This document shows, piece after piece, positions 23,692-31,440 of a DNA stretch of 64,000 nt. Under the pieces are notes generated by a model, which had not been told where the DNA came from, did not search any database, and saw only the letters and a list, made by a program, of their open reading frames with translations. Within the stretch, counting starts at the first letter, position 1, and every line of letters starts with the position of its first letter. Location: NCBI GenBank assembly GCA_028874365.1, contig JAPPJZ010000079.1, positions 35,610-99,609 of the forward strand. Reading direction: 5' to 3'. This DNA is from Chloroflexota bacterium. GTDB taxonomy: Bacteria > Chloroflexota > Dehalococcoidia > Bin125. Both the position numbers and the translations under genes were made by a program.

Positions 23692-24692
23692 GCGGCGTCC
23701 TTGGCGTGATAGGTGAGAATCATGTCGGCGCCGGCCCGACGGATGCCGGTGAGGGTCTCGAGGACGACACGCTCCTCGTCGATCCAACCGTTGCTGGCGG
23801 CCGCCTTGAGCATCGCGTACTCGCCGCTGACGTTGTAGGCGGCCAGCGGGACATCGAAGCGCTGCCGCGCGTCCCGCACGAGGTCGAGATAGGCCAGGGC
23901 CGGCTTGACCATGACCATGTCGGCGCCTTCGGCGAGGTCGCGCTCGATCGCGCGCATCGCCTCGCGACCGTTGGGCGGATCCATCTGATAGCCGCGACGA
24001 TCGCCGAATTGGGGCGCAGAGTCGGCCGCGTCGCGGAACGGTCCGTAGAAGGCCGATGCGAATTTGGCCGAGTAGGCGAGCAGCGTGCGGTCGTCGAAGC
24101 CGGTCTGGTCGAGTGCCTGTCGAATGACCCCGACGCGGCCGTCCATCATGTCCGAGGGAGCGATCACGTCGGCGCCGGCCTCAGCCTGCGAGACGGCGGT
24201 CTGCGCAAGCAGTTCGACCGAATCGTCATTGAGCACCGAACCGTGCTCGTCGAGCACACCGCAGTGGCCGTGGTCGGTGTATTCGCAGAGGCAGACGTCG
24301 GTGACGACGATTAACTCAGGCTGTGCTTCTTTGATTGCACGGGTCGCTTGTTGAATGATGCCGTCGCGAATCCATGCGCCGCTGCCTTCGGCGTCTTTCG
24401 CGGCAGGCAGACCGAAGAGCAGGATCGCCGGGATGTCGAGGGAGCGAAGCTCGGCGGCTTCCTGTGCAAGCTGATCGACTGACAGTCGGGACTGACCGGG
24501 CATCGACGGAATGGGTTCGCGCACGCCCTCTCCAACGGTCACGAAGATCGGGTAGATGAAATCCGACGGACTCAGGCGAGTCTCGCGCACCATGCGGCGC
24601 AGACCATCGGAGCGGCGCAAGCGGCGCATTCGATGACCGGTTGGAATCCCGCCGACGTTGATGTCTGTGGCAGGATGCTGCGCGCTGGTCAT
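23664..24692 (-). CDS. hemB: Porphobilinogen synthase (delta-aminolevulinate dehydratase, HemB)
   Basis: It condenses two 5-aminolevulinates to porphobilinogen. The 342-aa protein has the [18 protein letters not shown] start and the metal-site region [15 protein letters not shown] with three Cys, which suggests a zinc-type enzyme. Both active-site lysines are present, in [18 protein letters not shown] and [13 protein letters not shown]. It is the last gene of a tightly overlapping operon; its start overlaps the cobA/hemD fusion by 4 nt. Its final codons form one unit of a 24-bp tandem repeat. Confidence 0.96.
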   Translation of the reverse strand: MTSAQHPATDINVGGIPTGHRMRRLRRSDGLRRMVRETRLSPSDFIYPIFVTVGEGVREPIPSMPGQSRLSVDQLAQEAAELRSLDIPAILLFGLPAAKDAEGSGAWIRDGIIQQATRAIKEAQPELIVVTDVCLCEYTDHGHCGVLDEHGSVLNDDSVELLAQTAVSQAEAGADVIAPSDMMDGRVGVIRQALDQTGFDDRTLLAYSAKFASAFYGPFRDAADSAPQFGDRRGYQMDPPNGREAMRAIERDLAEGADMVMVKPALAYLDLVRDARQRFDVPLAAYNVSGEYAMLKAAASNGWIDEERVVLETLTGIRRAGADMILTYHAKDAARWLARQGA

Positions 24693-26227
24693 GCTGGTTC
24701 CAGTTCCGGATCGTCCGGCGGTCCAAGGCTGGCGACGTAGCGCCCGACTGCCCGAACCAACCCTTCGATCGTGTGTGTCTCAGCAGTCGCGACGACGCGG
24801 AGACCAAGTTGCCGGGCCGCCTCGGCCGTCACCGGGCCAATGCACACGGTATGCAATGAGTCTAAATCGACGAGATCGCCAGCCAACTCGACCAGCCCTC
24901 GCGCCGTCGATGGCGATGTCAAAGTGACCACATCGACGCCCCGTCGGAGCTCGGCCAGCGCATCCGCATCAACGGACGGCGTGACGATGTCGTAGAGCGC
25001 CACCTCGTCCACCTCAGCGCCGGCGTTGCGGAGCCGATCGCTGAGCTGGCGCCCGGCCTGTGCCGCCCGAGCGAGCAGCACCCGCTTGCCGCGCAAGTCC
25101 TGCTGCGTCAATGCCTCAGCCAGGGCGTCTGACGTGAATACGGTCGGCACGACATCAGTGGTGATGCCGCGCTCCGCTAGCGCCCGCGAGGTCTCACTGC
25201 CGATTGCGGCAACTCGGGTGTTCGCCAGCGCTCTCGAATCCAGCCCGCGCCTGCGCATCGCGTTCCACAGTCGAGTGACGCCGTTGACGCTGGTGAGCCC
25301 CACGATGTCGTAGCGCCCTTCCGCCAATCGCCGAATCGCCTCGTTGACGTGTTCGCTGTCGATCGGTTTGATCTCAATGGTCGGCAGTCGCACGACGTGA
25401 GCGTTTAGTGCGCCCAGACGTTGGACCAGCGAGTCCGCCTGCGCCGCAGCCCTGGTCACGACGACACGTCTCCCCATGGTGCTCCACGAGACCTCAGGGG
25501 TGGCCAGCGACGTCACAGCCCCGATCACCACGGTCACCGGAGGCTCCATGTCCGCGGCCCGAGTGCGAAGCTCGCCAAGCGGAGCAAACACGGCACGCTG
25601 CGATGAGGTCCACGCCTGTTCGATGGCCGCAGCCGGCGCTTTTGCCGGCAGCCCCGCTTCCACCAGTCGGCGGGCGATCGCGTCGAAGTTTCGCCAGCCC
25701 ATCATCACGACGATTGTCCCTCCGGCCTGCGCCACCGCCTCCCAGTCGACCGGCGGCGCGTCGCCGTCGCCCTCCGATCCCGTTACCACCGTGACCGCGG
25801 AAGCCGCGCGGCGGTCCGTGACCGGGATTCCGAATGCAGCCCCTGCCGCATGGGCACTGGAGACACCTGGGACCAGCTGAACCGGGATCCCTGCCGCAGC
25901 GAGGGCGGTGGCCTCTTCCCCGCCGCGACCGAAGATGAACGGATCGCCGCCTTTGAGCCGGACGACACGCTGTCCGCGGCGCGAGCGCTCGATCATCAAC
26001 TCGATGATCTGCTCCTGTGTGGTCGTTGGCCCGTCGGGTGTCTTGCCGACGTCGATTACTTCGGCGCCGTCAGCCAGCTTGACCAGGTCCCTAGCAACGA
26101 GGCGATCGTGGAGTAGGACGTCGGCCTCACGAATGGCCTCCGCGCCGGCGAGCGTGATCAGCCGGGGATCGCCGGGACCGGCGCCGACCAGGTACACGGT
26201 TCGCACGTCGCCCGGGATGTCGCTCAC
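24689..26227 (-). CDS. Uroporphyrinogen-III C-methyltransferase / uroporphyrinogen-III synthase fusion (CobA-HemD)
   Basis: A two-domain enzyme of 512 aa. Residues about 8-250 are an SAM-dependent uroporphyrinogen-III methyltransferase: [11 protein letters not shown], then [17 protein letters not shown] and [20 protein letters not shown]. Residues about 260-500 are Hem[25 protein letters not shown]...LTSVNGV. It thus closes the tetrapyrrole ring and directs part of it to precorrin-2. The GTG start at 26227 overlaps the hemC stop (GTGA); the frame is open upstream to 26527 inside hemC but is not family-like there. Confidence 0.93.
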   Translation of the reverse strand: MSDIPGDVRTVYLVGAGPGDPRLITLAGAEAIREADVLLHDRLVARDLVKLADGAEVIDVGKTPDGPTTTQEQIIELMIERSRRGQRVVRLKGGDPFIFGRGGEEATALAAAGIPVQLVPGVSSAHAAGAAFGIPVTDRRAASAVTVVTGSEGDGDAPPVDWEAVAQAGGTIVVMMGWRNFDAIARRLVEAGLPAKAPAAAIEQAWTSSQRAVFAPLGELRTRAADMEPPVTVVIGAVTSLATPEVSWSTMGRRVVVTRAAAQADSLVQRLGALNAHVVRLPTIEIKPIDSEHVNEAIRRLAEGRYDIVGLTSVNGVTRLWNAMRRRGLDSRALANTRVAAIGSETSRALAERGITTDVVPTVFTSDALAEALTQQDLRGKRVLLARAAQAGRQLSDRLRNAGAEVDEVALYDIVTPSVDADALAELRRGVDVVTLTSPSTARGLVELAGDLVDLDSLHTVCIGPVTAEAARQLGLRVVATAETHTIEGLVRAVGRYVASLGPPDDPELEPA

Positions 26228-27129
26228 GACTCCGCATCCTCTTCCATCAACCGTCGGCCACCCCGTTCGAGTAGCGTCGCCGCGACCTCTGCGCCGACCG
26301 ACTCGGGGTCTTCTCCGGATCGTTGGACCTCGATTCGCTCCGAACCATCCCCGCTCAACAAGCGCCCGGCCACGAGCACTTCTCCGCCCCGCGCGCCTCC
26401 AAGCGCTGCCAAGGGGAGTGAACAACCGGCGCCCAACGCGCGCAGCATCGCCCGCTCGGCAGAGACCGCCAGGCACGTCGGCGCGTCGTTGGCTGCCGAG
26501 ATCAGCTCCGCGTCCTCGGATCGACACTGAACCACCAACGCTCCCTGTCCGGGAGACGGCATCATCAGATCGATTGGCAACACCTCCGTGGCCACGCGCT
26601 CCAGCCGCTGTAGTCCGGCCGCCGCGACGATCACGGCATGGAACTCGCCCGCCTCCACCTTCCCAATGCGCGTATCCACATTGCCGCGAATGTCGACGAC
26701 CTCCAGGTCGGGCCGCAGGCGCAACAGTTGAGCAGCGCGTCGGCGCGATCCGGTTCCGACCGTTGCACCCTGCGGCAGATCGAGCACCCCCAGGTCGCCC
26801 CGGCTGACTAGCGCGTCGCGGACATCGCCGCGCGGCAGGTATGCCGCCAAGCTCGTGCCCTCGCTGACCGTTGGCGGCACGTCCTTAGCCGAATGCACCG
26901 CCAGATCTATCTCGCCGTTGAGCAGGGCGGCCTCGACCGCCCGCACGAATACGCCCTGCCCTCCAATCGACCGCAGGCTGGACGTGCGGTCGCGATCGCC
27001 CTGGGTCACGATCGGTACGAACTCGGTTTCCAGACCGATCGCCGCCAACGCCTGAGAGGCCAGGTCGGCCTGGACCAACGACAGCTTGCTGGCGCGTCCT
27101 CCCAGGCGCAGCACCCGCGACATGGTCAT
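26224..27129 (-). CDS. hemC: Hydroxymethylbilane synthase (porphobilinogen deaminase, HemC)
   Basis: It polymerises four porphobilinogens to hydroxymethylbilane. The 301-aa protein has RLGGRASKLSLVQA at the N-terminus, HSAKDVPPTVSEG, GTGSRRRAAQLLRLRPDLEVVDIRGNVDTRIGK split over the substrate-binding region, and the dipyrromethane cofactor Cys in LRALGAGCSLPLAA. The ATG start at 27129 overlaps the upstream precorrin-2 dehydrogenase stop (ATGA). It is the second gene of the operon. Confidence 0.96.
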   Translation of the reverse strand: MTMSRVLRLGGRASKLSLVQADLASQALAAIGLETEFVPIVTQGDRDRTSSLRSIGGQGVFVRAVEAALLNGEIDLAVHSAKDVPPTVSEGTSLAAYLPRGDVRDALVSRGDLGVLDLPQGATVGTGSRRRAAQLLRLRPDLEVVDIRGNVDTRIGKVEAGEFHAVIVAAAGLQRLERVATEVLPIDLMMPSPGQGALVVQCRSEDAELISAANDAPTCLAVSAERAMLRALGAGCSLPLAALGGARGGEVLVAGRLLSGDGSERIEVQRSGEDPESVGAEVAATLLERGGRRLMEEDAES

Positions 27130-27782
27130 TCGTCCGTTGCCACAGCCGCCGTCTGGAGACGCGACAACAGCAGCGTCTTCGCCTCGTCTCGGCGGCGCTG
27201 TGCCAGGAGGATGCGCAGCTGACCATCCATCGCCGTCTGCCAGGCCTCCGCGGGAATCGAGCGAAACACGCCCTGCTCTCTCAGTTCGGCTCTGACCTCC
27301 GCGACCAGTTCAGCCAGGCTCGACGTTTCCGCATCGAGATAGTCAGACAGTTCTTCCCGCACGCGGCGCGCCATGGCCGGGCTCCCGCCCCCGGTGGAGA
27401 TCGCCACCGTAAGCGGCGCTCGACGCACCACAGCCGGCAGGATGAAGTCGCAGTTGGCGGGATCGTCGGCGGCGTTGAGCGGCACACCAACGGCGCGTGC
27501 ATCGGCGTGCAGCGACGCATTGGCCGAGGTATCGCCGCCGGCTGCCATGACCAACGCTCGCCCGTGCATATCTCCGGATTGGTAGTCGCGGGGCAGATGC
27601 TCGATCCGCCCGGCGTCGCGCAACGCGGCCAACTCTTCAGTCAGGCCGTGTGCGACCACGCTGACGCGGGCTCCGGCGGCGAGCAGACCCTCAACCTTCT
27701 CCAACGCCAGTCGGCCGCCGCCAATGACCAGCACCGAGCGGTCCTTGAGGTCGAAGAAGACGGGGTAATACTCACGAACCAC
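27126..27782 (-). CDS. Precorrin-2 dehydrogenase / sirohydrochlorin ferrochelatase-like (CysG N-terminal, Met8 type)
   Basis: A 218-aa protein that starts YYPVFFDLKDRSVLVIGGGRLALEKVEGLL, the classic NAD-binding N-terminus of the CysG/Met8 siroheme enzyme, followed by VPLNAADDPANCDFILPAVVRR and STGGGSPAMARRVREEL. It oxidises precorrin-2 to sirohydrochlorin and in Met8 also inserts iron. It is the first gene of the tetrapyrrole operon, from a GTG start. In many bacteria hemA (glutamyl-tRNA reductase) follows this gene; here hemC does. Confidence 0.92.
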   Translation of the reverse strand: MVREYYPVFFDLKDRSVLVIGGGRLALEKVEGLLAAGARVSVVAHGLTEELAALRDAGRIEHLPRDYQSGDMHGRALVMAAGGDTSANASLHADARAVGVPLNAADDPANCDFILPAVVRRAPLTVAISTGGGSPAMARRVREELSDYLDAETSSLAELVAEVRAELREQGVFRSIPAEAWQTAMDGQLRILLAQRRRDEAKTLLLSRLQTAAVATDE

Positions 27783-27801
27783 GTCGACCCCGCCGCATCA
27801 A

Positions 27802-28737
27802 CTAGCCGGCATCGAGCTGCGCGATGCCGATCCCGCGTTCGCCCTGGACTGTGTAGAGCAGGTACGCGTTGCCGTTGTCCTCGAAGATCGCGGGATCGCG
27901 CAATTCGTGGACCGGTTCGGGCGCGAACCCACGCACGCTCGGCGTGATCGGCAGGTTGGCCCCTTCCCAGTCGTAGACCGGGCGCAGCACTTCTCGCTGT
28001 TCACCTGCGGCCCACGAACGCCAGTCTCCGGACAGTTCGATCGGTGAGACGAAGATCCGCTCGGGAGCGTCTCCAGCGTTGGACCAGAACACCCACAGCG
28101 TTTGGCCGCGACGCAGCAGCGCGCAGTGGCGCATGGTGTCGGCGAAGAGCTGCGGTCCCTGCTCGAATCCGCCGAGGCCGTCGTCGGAGCGGTAGATGAT
28201 CCCGGGCATCGACATCCCGTACCAGCCCGGTTGGTCCACGTCGCGCAGGTAGATCATGCGCAGGTAACTGGTGGAGAGGATCTCCTCGCCCGCCTCGAAA
28301 TTGATCCCGTCCCCCGATGTCGCTACCCGAGACACCTGGCGTCCGTCGTAGAGCTGACCGTGGAAGTAGAGCCGGATCTGATGCGACTCCTCGTCCACGA
28401 TCGCATCGGGGGAGGCGATATGCGGATAGACGTGTCCCAGCTTCCGGGCCGGCCCCAGCCTCGGGTCGAACTCACCATCCGACTTCGGAAATGCGGTCTG
28501 TGAGAGCTGTAACGCGCCTGGCTCGTGCATGGTCCAGGGACCGAGCAGATGATCGGCGGCCGCCAGCCGGATGTAGGAGCCCTTGTGGTCGGCGAAGTAG
28601 AGGTAGAACTCGCCCAAGCGATGTGGCAGCCACTGCGGCGCGCGAATCAATGACGGCCCGTTGATGTTGTCGCCCATTCGCTGATCCATGTTCGGCCGGA
28701 TGATCGGGCCGTCGGTGGATAGCCGAACTGCTCGCAT
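27802..28737 (-). CDS. Five-bladed beta-propeller glycoside hydrolase-like protein (GH43-type fold)
   Basis: A 311-aa protein with repeated beta-propeller blades of the type found in GH43/GH32-like proteins: NGPSLIRAPQWL, GEFYLYFADHKGSYIRLAAA, PHIASPDAIVDE, IRLYFHGQL and a final ELRDPAIFEDNGNAYLLYTVQGERGIGIA. The RDPAIFED block and an Asp in PDAIVDE fit GH43-like catalytic positions, but no signal peptide is visible. ATG 28737 has GGAG 8 nt upstream. It is divergent from lepB across 70 nt. Confidence 0.7.
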   Translation of the reverse strand: MRAVRLSTDGPIIRPNMDQRMGDNINGPSLIRAPQWLPHRLGEFYLYFADHKGSYIRLAAADHLLGPWTMHEPGALQLSQTAFPKSDGEFDPRLGPARKLGHVYPHIASPDAIVDEESHQIRLYFHGQLYDGRQVSRVATSGDGINFEAGEEILSTSYLRMIYLRDVDQPGWYGMSMPGIIYRSDDGLGGFEQGPQLFADTMRHCALLRRGQTLWVFWSNAGDAPERIFVSPIELSGDWRSWAAGEQREVLRPVYDWEGANLPITPSVRGFAPEPVHELRDPAIFEDNGNAYLLYTVQGERGIGIAQLDAG

Positions 28738-28794
28738 CTCCGAAACTCCGTAAAGGCTCAATCGCACCCTGCTTTCGCCCATAGTAGGGGCGGA

Positions 28795-28800
28795 TAAGCT
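28795..28800 (+). promoter_or_regulatory. -10 element (TAAGCT) for leaderless lepB mRNA
   Basis: TAAGCT is followed by 7 nt and the ATG of lepB at 28808. No Shine-Dalgarno is present. A minus-strand TACTAT at 28781-28786 may serve the divergent propeller gene. Confidence 0.35.
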
Positions 28801-28807
28801 CAATCGT

Positions 28808-29422
28808 ATGAGGCTGCAGTACGGTCCGCTGCGTGAGATCATCGAGACCGCTATCCTCGGGCTGATCGTCTTCCTGCTGGCCCGTGAGGCGGTGCAGAAC
28901 TTCCAGGTTGAAGGCCGCTCCATGCAGCCCACGCTGGCCAGTTCCGAACTGGTGCTGGTCAACAAGATCGGCTATTGGGAGGTCGATCTGGGACCCTTCG
29001 ACGCGCTGGTACCGGACCGCGAGAACGGCGACTTCCTGCTCTCGGGTCCGCATCGTGGGTCAGTGATCATCTTCCGACCGCCCTACCAAAGCGCCCACGA
29101 TTTCGTCAAACGCGTGATCGGATTGCCCGGCGACACCGTGGAAGTCACCGCCGGCCGCGTCTTCGTCAACGGCACCGAGCTGAACGAGCACGGCTACACA
29201 TTTGAGCCGCCCCGTTACCAGTGGGGCCCGGCCGTGATTCCGCCTGAGCACTACTTCGTGCTCGGCGACAATCGCAACAGCAGCCAGGACTCGCACGCCT
29301 TCGGCCCGATCCACGAGGACCAGATCGTTGGAGAGGTGATGTTCCGCTGGTTCCCGTTCAACAAGATCTCGAGCGACATCTCGAGGGACGCTACCGACTA
29401 TGAGGGGAACATTCTCCCATGA
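28808..29422 (+). CDS. lepB: Signal peptidase I (LepB)
   Basis: It cleaves signal peptides at the outer face of the membrane. The 204-aa protein has one N-terminal membrane anchor (residues about 11-30), the catalytic Ser38 in EGRSMQPTL, the Lys101 general base in DFVKRVIGLPGD, and the conserved LGDNRNSSQDSHAFG block. It is a short, single-anchor form as in Gram-positive and Chloroflexota-type enzymes. It overlaps pyrE by 4 nt. Confidence 0.95.
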   Translation: MRLQYGPLREIIETAILGLIVFLLAREAVQNFQVEGRSMQPTLASSELVLVNKIGYWEVDLGPFDALVPDRENGDFLLSGPHRGSVIIFRPPYQSAHDFVKRVIGLPGDTVEVTAGRVFVNGTELNEHGYTFEPPRYQWGPAVIPPEHYFVLGDNRNSSQDSHAFGPIHEDQIVGEVMFRWFPFNKISSDISRDATDYEGNILP

Positions 29423-29994
29423 GCAACGCCGGCTCGGACGCGATGAGTTTGCTGGAGGAGGCGGGAGCGGTGCTCAAGGGTCACTTCCAGTACGCGTCGG
29501 GTCGTCACGGGGACACGTACATCGAGAAGTTCCGCCTGCTGGAGAAGCCACACGTCACCGAAGCCCTGTGTGGGCAATTGGCCGATCATTTCCGACGGCT
29601 CGCGCCTGAGTTGGTCGTCGGTCCGACGACCGGCGGCATTCTGCTGGCCCATGAAACGGCCAAACAGCTGGGTGAATCGATCAACGCGTACTTCGCGGAG
29701 CGCAGCGAGAGTGGTGGTCGATACCTGGGCCGGGGGTTCGTGGTCTCCGCGGGTCAGACGGTGCTGGTCGTCGATGACGTGCTGACGACGGGCGGCTCGG
29801 TGAGAGACACGCTCGACGCGGTCGTCAGTGCTGGAGGCCGGCCCATAGGAGTCGGGCTTGTGGTCGATCGCACCAACGGGGCGACGAGTTTTGGGGAACT
29901 CGAGACGTTTGCCTGCCTGGCTATCGATGTCGCCAGCTATGAACCGGACGATTGCGAGCTGTGCGAAGCCGGGGTCGAGCTGACGATCACTTAG
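29419..29994 (+). CDS. pyrE: Orotate phosphoribosyltransferase (PyrE)
   Basis: It converts orotate and PRPP to orotidine monophosphate in pyrimidine synthesis. The 191-aa protein has the PRPP-binding motif VLVVDDVLTTGGS near residues 116-128, an upstream VVGPTTGGILLAHETA loop and SGRHGDTYIEKFRLLEKP at the substrate side. It is translationally coupled to lepB (4-nt overlap) and overlaps the convergent membrane protein gene by 4 nt. Confidence 0.94.
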   Translation: MSNAGSDAMSLLEEAGAVLKGHFQYASGRHGDTYIEKFRLLEKPHVTEALCGQLADHFRRLAPELVVGPTTGGILLAHETAKQLGESINAYFAERSESGGRYLGRGFVVSAGQTVLVVDDVLTTGGSVRDTLDAVVSAGGRPIGVGLVVDRTNGATSFGELETFACLAIDVASYEPDDCELCEAGVELTIT

Positions 29995-30674
29995 CGGATC
30001 GCGTGAACGAAGAGACCGGAGCCGACGCCGGCCAGGTCAGCCAACAGCGATAGCGCCAGCGCGTAGATGCCGAACCCGATTCCGACGCTGACGATGGCTG
30101 CGCGGTCGTCCGCATCTGGTGCGGCGGCTCGCACCGCGATCACGGTCAACATCACGCTGGCGATCGTCACGATCAGTCCGACGGCGAAGCTGGCGGGGCC
30201 CACGAACATGAACACCTGCCACGCGGCGAATCCGCCGACCAGCGCCATCGAGCGCATGAGCGCGCGGAGGTCGACGTTGACTTCGAAGATCGCCCGAAGT
30301 GCCTGCCAGGTGATCGCAAGCCAGAGCGCCCAGCCACCCAGCGACGCTAGCGAGCCCAGCAGCAACACTTTCAGCGCGGGATCGGCGACCGCGGCGCCGC
30401 CGGTATCGATCACGAGCCAGAGCCAGCCGCCCACGCTAGCGAACAGCACTCCAAACACGAGCACGGCCAGCGTTGGCCGCGTGTCGGACTCCTTCCTCGT
30501 CACGTCGCCGACGACGCCGAGTTCGCCGGCCAGTAGGCGTCGGAGCAGGACCAGCGACCGTCGCCAGTCAACCGGGGCTTCGATCGAGGCATTGGGGCGA
30601 GACCCGAACAGACGGCGTCCTCGACCCAATGATCGATTTTGGACGCCGGCGGGCAGAGATCTGATCTGAATCAT
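29991..30674 (-). CDS. Multi-pass membrane protein, Yip1-domain-like
   Basis: A protein of about 227 aa with a polar N-terminal 55 residues and about five hydrophobic segments: TLAVLVFGVLFASVGGWLWL, VLLLGSLASLGGWALWLAIT, ALVGGFAAWQVFMFV, FAVGLIVTIASVMLTVI and GIGFGIYALALSLLADL. The arrangement resembles Yip1-domain proteins. The start is uncertain: the ATG at 30674 shares bases with the divergent uracil-DNA glycosylase ATG, and 30692 is also in frame. The function is unknown. Confidence 0.65.
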   Translation of the reverse strand: MIQIRSLPAGVQNRSLGRGRRLFGSRPNASIEAPVDWRRSLVLLRRLLAGELGVVGDVTRKESDTRPTLAVLVFGVLFASVGGWLWLVIDTGGAAVADPALKVLLLGSLASLGGWALWLAITWQALRAIFEVNVDLRALMRSMALVGGFAAWQVFMFVGPASFAVGLIVTIASVMLTVIAVRAAAPDADDRAAIVSVGIGFGIYALALSLLADLAGVGSGLFVHAIR

Positions 30675-31410
30675 GGCGTCGAATCTGGACATCGAACTGT
30701 CATGGCTCCACTATGGGCTGATGGCGCAGGTCCACGATCCGCAAATCGGTAAATTCGACATCGCCGAGCTAAACGATGCGGTCACTCGCTGCCGCCGTTG
30801 CCCGCGACTGGTCGAATGGCGCGAGCAAGCCGCGACCGACAAACGCGCCGCATTTCGCGATCAGGACTACTGGGGCAAGCCTGTACCTTCCTTCGGTCCC
30901 GCCGATGCCCGCATCCTGGTCGTCGGACTCGCGCCCGCGGCGCACGGCGCAAACCGCACAGGTCGGATGTTCACGGGCGACCGTTCCGGGGACTGGCTCT
31001 ACCGGGCGATGTGGCGTGCGGGCCTAGCGAGCCAACCGGAGTCAACCTCAGCCGGCGACGGTCTCGAACTGGTCAACACCAGGATCACATCGATTGTACG
31101 GTGCGCGCCGCCGGACAACAAGCCAACCGTCGACGAACGCGACCGCTGTCTGCCCTACTTCCGACGCGAGCTTGAACTCATCACGGACCTGCGAGTGGTC
31201 GTTTGCCTTGGCGCCTACGCCTGGGAGAACTCCGCCCGACAACTCGGTATTCGACCGCGCCCGAAGTTCACGCACGGCCTGGAGCACTCCATTGGAGACC
31301 TGACCGTGGTGTGTTCCTATCACCCGAGCCAGCGCAACACCTTCACTGGCCTCCTGACCGAGAACATGCTGGCCGAAATCTTCCAGCGCGCAGCGAAGCT
31401 GGCAAGCTAG
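30673..31410 (+). CDS. Family 5 uracil-DNA glycosylase (UDGb-type)
   Basis: A 245-aa DNA repair enzyme. The N-terminal CRRCPRL (Cys40, Cys43) and later Cys residues fit the 4Fe-4S site of family 4/5 enzymes. The motif GLAPAAHGANRTGRMFTGD lacks the Asp/Asn of other UDGs, as expected for UDGb, and the second motif is CSYHPSQRNTFTG. It removes uracil and some other deaminated bases. The ATG at 30673 may be too early; ATG 30721 (MAQVHD) is an alternative. It shares start-site bases with the divergent Yip1-like gene. Confidence 0.92.
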   Translation: MASNLDIELSWLHYGLMAQVHDPQIGKFDIAELNDAVTRCRRCPRLVEWREQAATDKRAAFRDQDYWGKPVPSFGPADARILVVGLAPAAHGANRTGRMFTGDRSGDWLYRAMWRAGLASQPESTSAGDGLELVNTRITSIVRCAPPDNKPTVDERDRCLPYFRRELELITDLRVVVCLGAYAWENSARQLGIRPRPKFTHGLEHSIGDLTVVCSYHPSQRNTFTGLLTENMLAEIFQRAAKLAS

Positions 31411-31411
31411 A

Positions 31412-31440
31412 CCCCCGACGCGCTCAGCGCGCGTCCGGGG
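31412..31440. terminator. GC-rich hairpin between convergent genes
   Basis: The arms CCCC-C-GACGCGC and GCGCGTC-C-GGGG (one C/C mismatch) surround a 5-nt loop at 31424-31428. The loop contains the stop codon of the minus-strand nucleotidase, and the glycosylase gene stops 2 nt before the left arm. There is no T-tract, so it would act as a bidirectional, probably factor-dependent or RNA-stabilising 3' end. Confidence 0.4.

Noticed and set aside
26228-26527. N-terminal extension of the cobA-hemD fusion
   Set aside because: It lies inside hemC in another frame and is Arg/Gly-rich; GTG 26227 gives the standard start and a GTGA overlap.
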